This document shows positions 62,970 to 64,000 of a DNA stretch of 64,000 nt, one piece after another. The stretch comes from Dyella_B jejuensis. Lineage in GTDB: Bacteria; Pseudomonadota; Gammaproteobacteria; Xanthomonadales; Rhodanobacteraceae. The notes below the pieces were generated by a model. It made no database searches. It saw nothing but the letters and a program-made list of their open reading frames with translations, and had not been told where the DNA came from. The position numbers and the translations under genes are program-made. Numbering within the stretch: the stretch's first letter is position 1; each line of letters opens with the position of its first letter. The stretch lies in the NCBI RefSeq assembly GCF_044904675.1, contig NZ_JADIKJ010000017.1, positions 1 to 64,000 of the forward strand, read 5' to 3'.

Positions 62970-63574
62970 TACGCTGCCCCCTGCGGATCGACGCCGATCT
63001 GCACCGTGCTGTCATCGACGAAGTGATACGGCGGGATCACCATGTTCTTCGGTGCCGGCACGCCCTGATACACGCGCCCGGCCATGTCGTAGCGCGAGTG
63101 GTGGCAGGGACAGTAATAGCCGCCCTGCCAGTTCGGGTCGAACGGCTCGGGCTTCATCTCGCCCACGAAATTGGGCACGCAGCCCAGATGCGTGCAGATG
63201 CCGACCATCACCAGCCACTCGGGCTTGATCGAACGTGTTTCGTTCTGCGCGTATTTCGGCTGCTGGTCGGCCGAGGCACCATCGGATTTCGGATCGACCA
63301 GGCGAGGATCCTGGTTGGGCAACGCGGCAAGTTGCGCCGGCGTGCGATTGACGATGAATACCGGAAGGCTGCGCCAGGCCACGATCAACTGCTGGCCGGG
63401 TTCGATCTTCTTCAGTGATTGCGTAACGGGAGCGCCGGCCGCCTTGGCTCTTGCACTGGGTTCCCATGATTTGATGAAGGGCACAGCTGCCGCCACTACG
63501 CCGACTCCCCCAACCACAGCCGTGGTCGTGGTGAGAAAGCGGCGGCGGCCTTGATCGACGACTTCGTTCGCCAT
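62969..63574 (-). CDS. petA: ubiquinol-cytochrome c reductase, Rieske iron-sulfur subunit
   Basis: A 201-residue Rieske protein that takes electrons from ubiquinol. The twin-arginine segment GRRRFLTTTT precedes the anchor helix AVVGGVGVVAAAVPFI. The [2Fe-2S] ligands are in CTHLGC and CPCHHS, each giving one Cys and one His, with the usual disulfide pair. First gene of petABC; petB starts on its stop codon. Confidence 0.97.
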   Translation of the reverse strand: MANEVVDQGRRRFLTTTTAVVGGVGVVAAAVPFIKSWEPSARAKAAGAPVTQSLKKIEPGQQLIVAWRSLPVFIVNRTPAQLAALPNQDPRLVDPKSDGASADQQPKYAQNETRSIKPEWLVMVGICTHLGCVPNFVGEMKPEPFDPNWQGGYYCPCHHSRYDMAGRVYQGVPAPKNMVIPPYHFVDDSTVQIGVDPQGAA

Positions 63575-63674
63575 CAGGCTCTCCGGTATTGCATGCCATT
63601 GAGAATGCAGAAACCAGATTCTGCCGCCGTGGACGAAAAAGATTGCGCTTCGCCGACCGCCCCAGGATCGTGCC

Positions 63675-63710
63675 CCTGCAAAAATCGCGTTACCTACAAA
63701 AATCGCGTTA
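63675..63710. repeat. two tandem 18-bp repeats upstream of petABC
   Basis: CCTGCAAAAATCGCGTTA and CCTACAAAAATCGCGTTA are directly adjacent and differ at one base. They lie in the 233-nt divergent region between petA (leftward) and the gene starting at 63808, so they may form a tandem regulator site or promoter element. The regulator is unknown. Confidence 0.7.
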
Positions 63711-63807
63711 GTCTAGCCTCAGGTCAAGAACCCTACAATAAAACCGCACAGGCGGTCACGTCGCTCCGCCACACTCCACGCATCGATTCCACGGATTGCA
63801 TTACGAC

Positions 63808-64000
63808 ATGAAGCATGCCGCCGGCATCGTCGCCTTTATTGCCCGATTCGTCGTATTGGGCCTGGCGATAGCGTTCGTGATCAGTCTGGTTTGGCCGGGA
63901 GTCGGCGATCGCTTGCGCACGCGCTTCGGCCTGCAATCGATGCCCGCCGCTTCCACCAGCGTGGCACAGGTGACCACGCAGACGGCGCCCTCTTCCACCG
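63808..64000 (+). CDS. N-terminus of a membrane-anchored protein, possibly a DegS/AlgW-type protease (partial)
   Basis: The first 64 codons, cut by the window end. A short basic start, one hydrophobic anchor (IVAFIARFVVLGLAIAFVIS) and then a polar Ser/Thr/Ala/Gln-rich linker fit the N-terminus of DegS/AlgW-type membrane-anchored serine proteases, which occur near petABC in related bacteria. No catalytic residue is within the window, so the call rests on context. Confidence 0.5.
   Translation, partial: MKHAAGIVAFIARFVVLGLAIAFVISLVWPGVGDRLRTRFGLQSMPAASTSVAQVTTQTAPSST

Overview
The window is about 64 kb of high-GC chromosomal DNA from a Gram-negative, aerobic gammaproteobacterium. The gene families point to the Xanthomonadales, most likely Rhodanobacteraceae (Dyella, Rhodanobacter, Luteibacter, Frateuria type). 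Supporting features are the petABC-sspAB block, a Nudix/thiamine-phosphate-synthase fusion, HpnN, a SapC protein, an ESPR-type trimeric autotransporter and many short hairpin repeats. The genus assignment is inference from family resemblance, not from a search.

Layout. 0.3-7.5 kb: exported alpha-amino-acid ester hydrolase, GNAT acetyltransferase, a mobile repeat, a Tat-exported flavin amine oxidase overlapping a cytochrome c gene, a SapC protein and an HNH nuclease. 7.7-12.3 kb: dxs (isoprenoid precursors) and hpnN (hopanoid transport). 12.4-16.0 kb: M1 aminopeptidase and prmC. 16.1-26.7 kb: surface region with an OmpR-type response regulator, a 2412-residue trimeric autotransporter adhesin and a secreted subtilase. 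26.8-28.6 kb: oxyR and msrA (peroxide response, convergent). 28.7-33.9 kb: a leftward block lgt-thyA-folA-Nudix fusion-DUF2007-EamA-apt, mixing folate/dTMP, nucleotide salvage and lipoprotein maturation. 34.2-35.0 kb: a lytic transglycosylase.

35.7-44.1 kb is an accessory region of lower GC bounded by tRNA-Asn. It holds a Sec-exported RHS/YD-repeat protein with a glycine-rich hydrophobic C-terminal tip and a small two-helix membrane protein gene just downstream (toxin/immunity candidate). The RHS unit is flanked by two direct copies of the 5' part of a trypsin-like protease gene; the second copy leads into a frameshifted protease pseudogene. A Tat-exported beta-helix protein of pectate-lyase type follows.

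44.3-55.7 kb: ppnN, a TonB-dependent receptor, an OlsF-like double acyltransferase, a MarC-family protein, a short-chain dehydrogenase coupled to grxD, sodB, purEK and a Trm112-like protein. 55.8-64.0 kb: a DUF1631 protein coupled to nadC, a DUF3301 protein, sspAB, the complete cytochrome bc1 operon petABC, and the start of a membrane-anchored protein cut by the window edge.

The most striking non-coding signal is a 378-bp interspersed repeat present three times (one copy truncated by the window edge). It has terminal inverted repeats, 4-bp YTAR target duplications and nested hairpins with compensatory base changes: a MITE-like element probably moved by an IS5-type transposase. The most interesting candidate system is the exported RHS protein with its putative membrane immunity protein.
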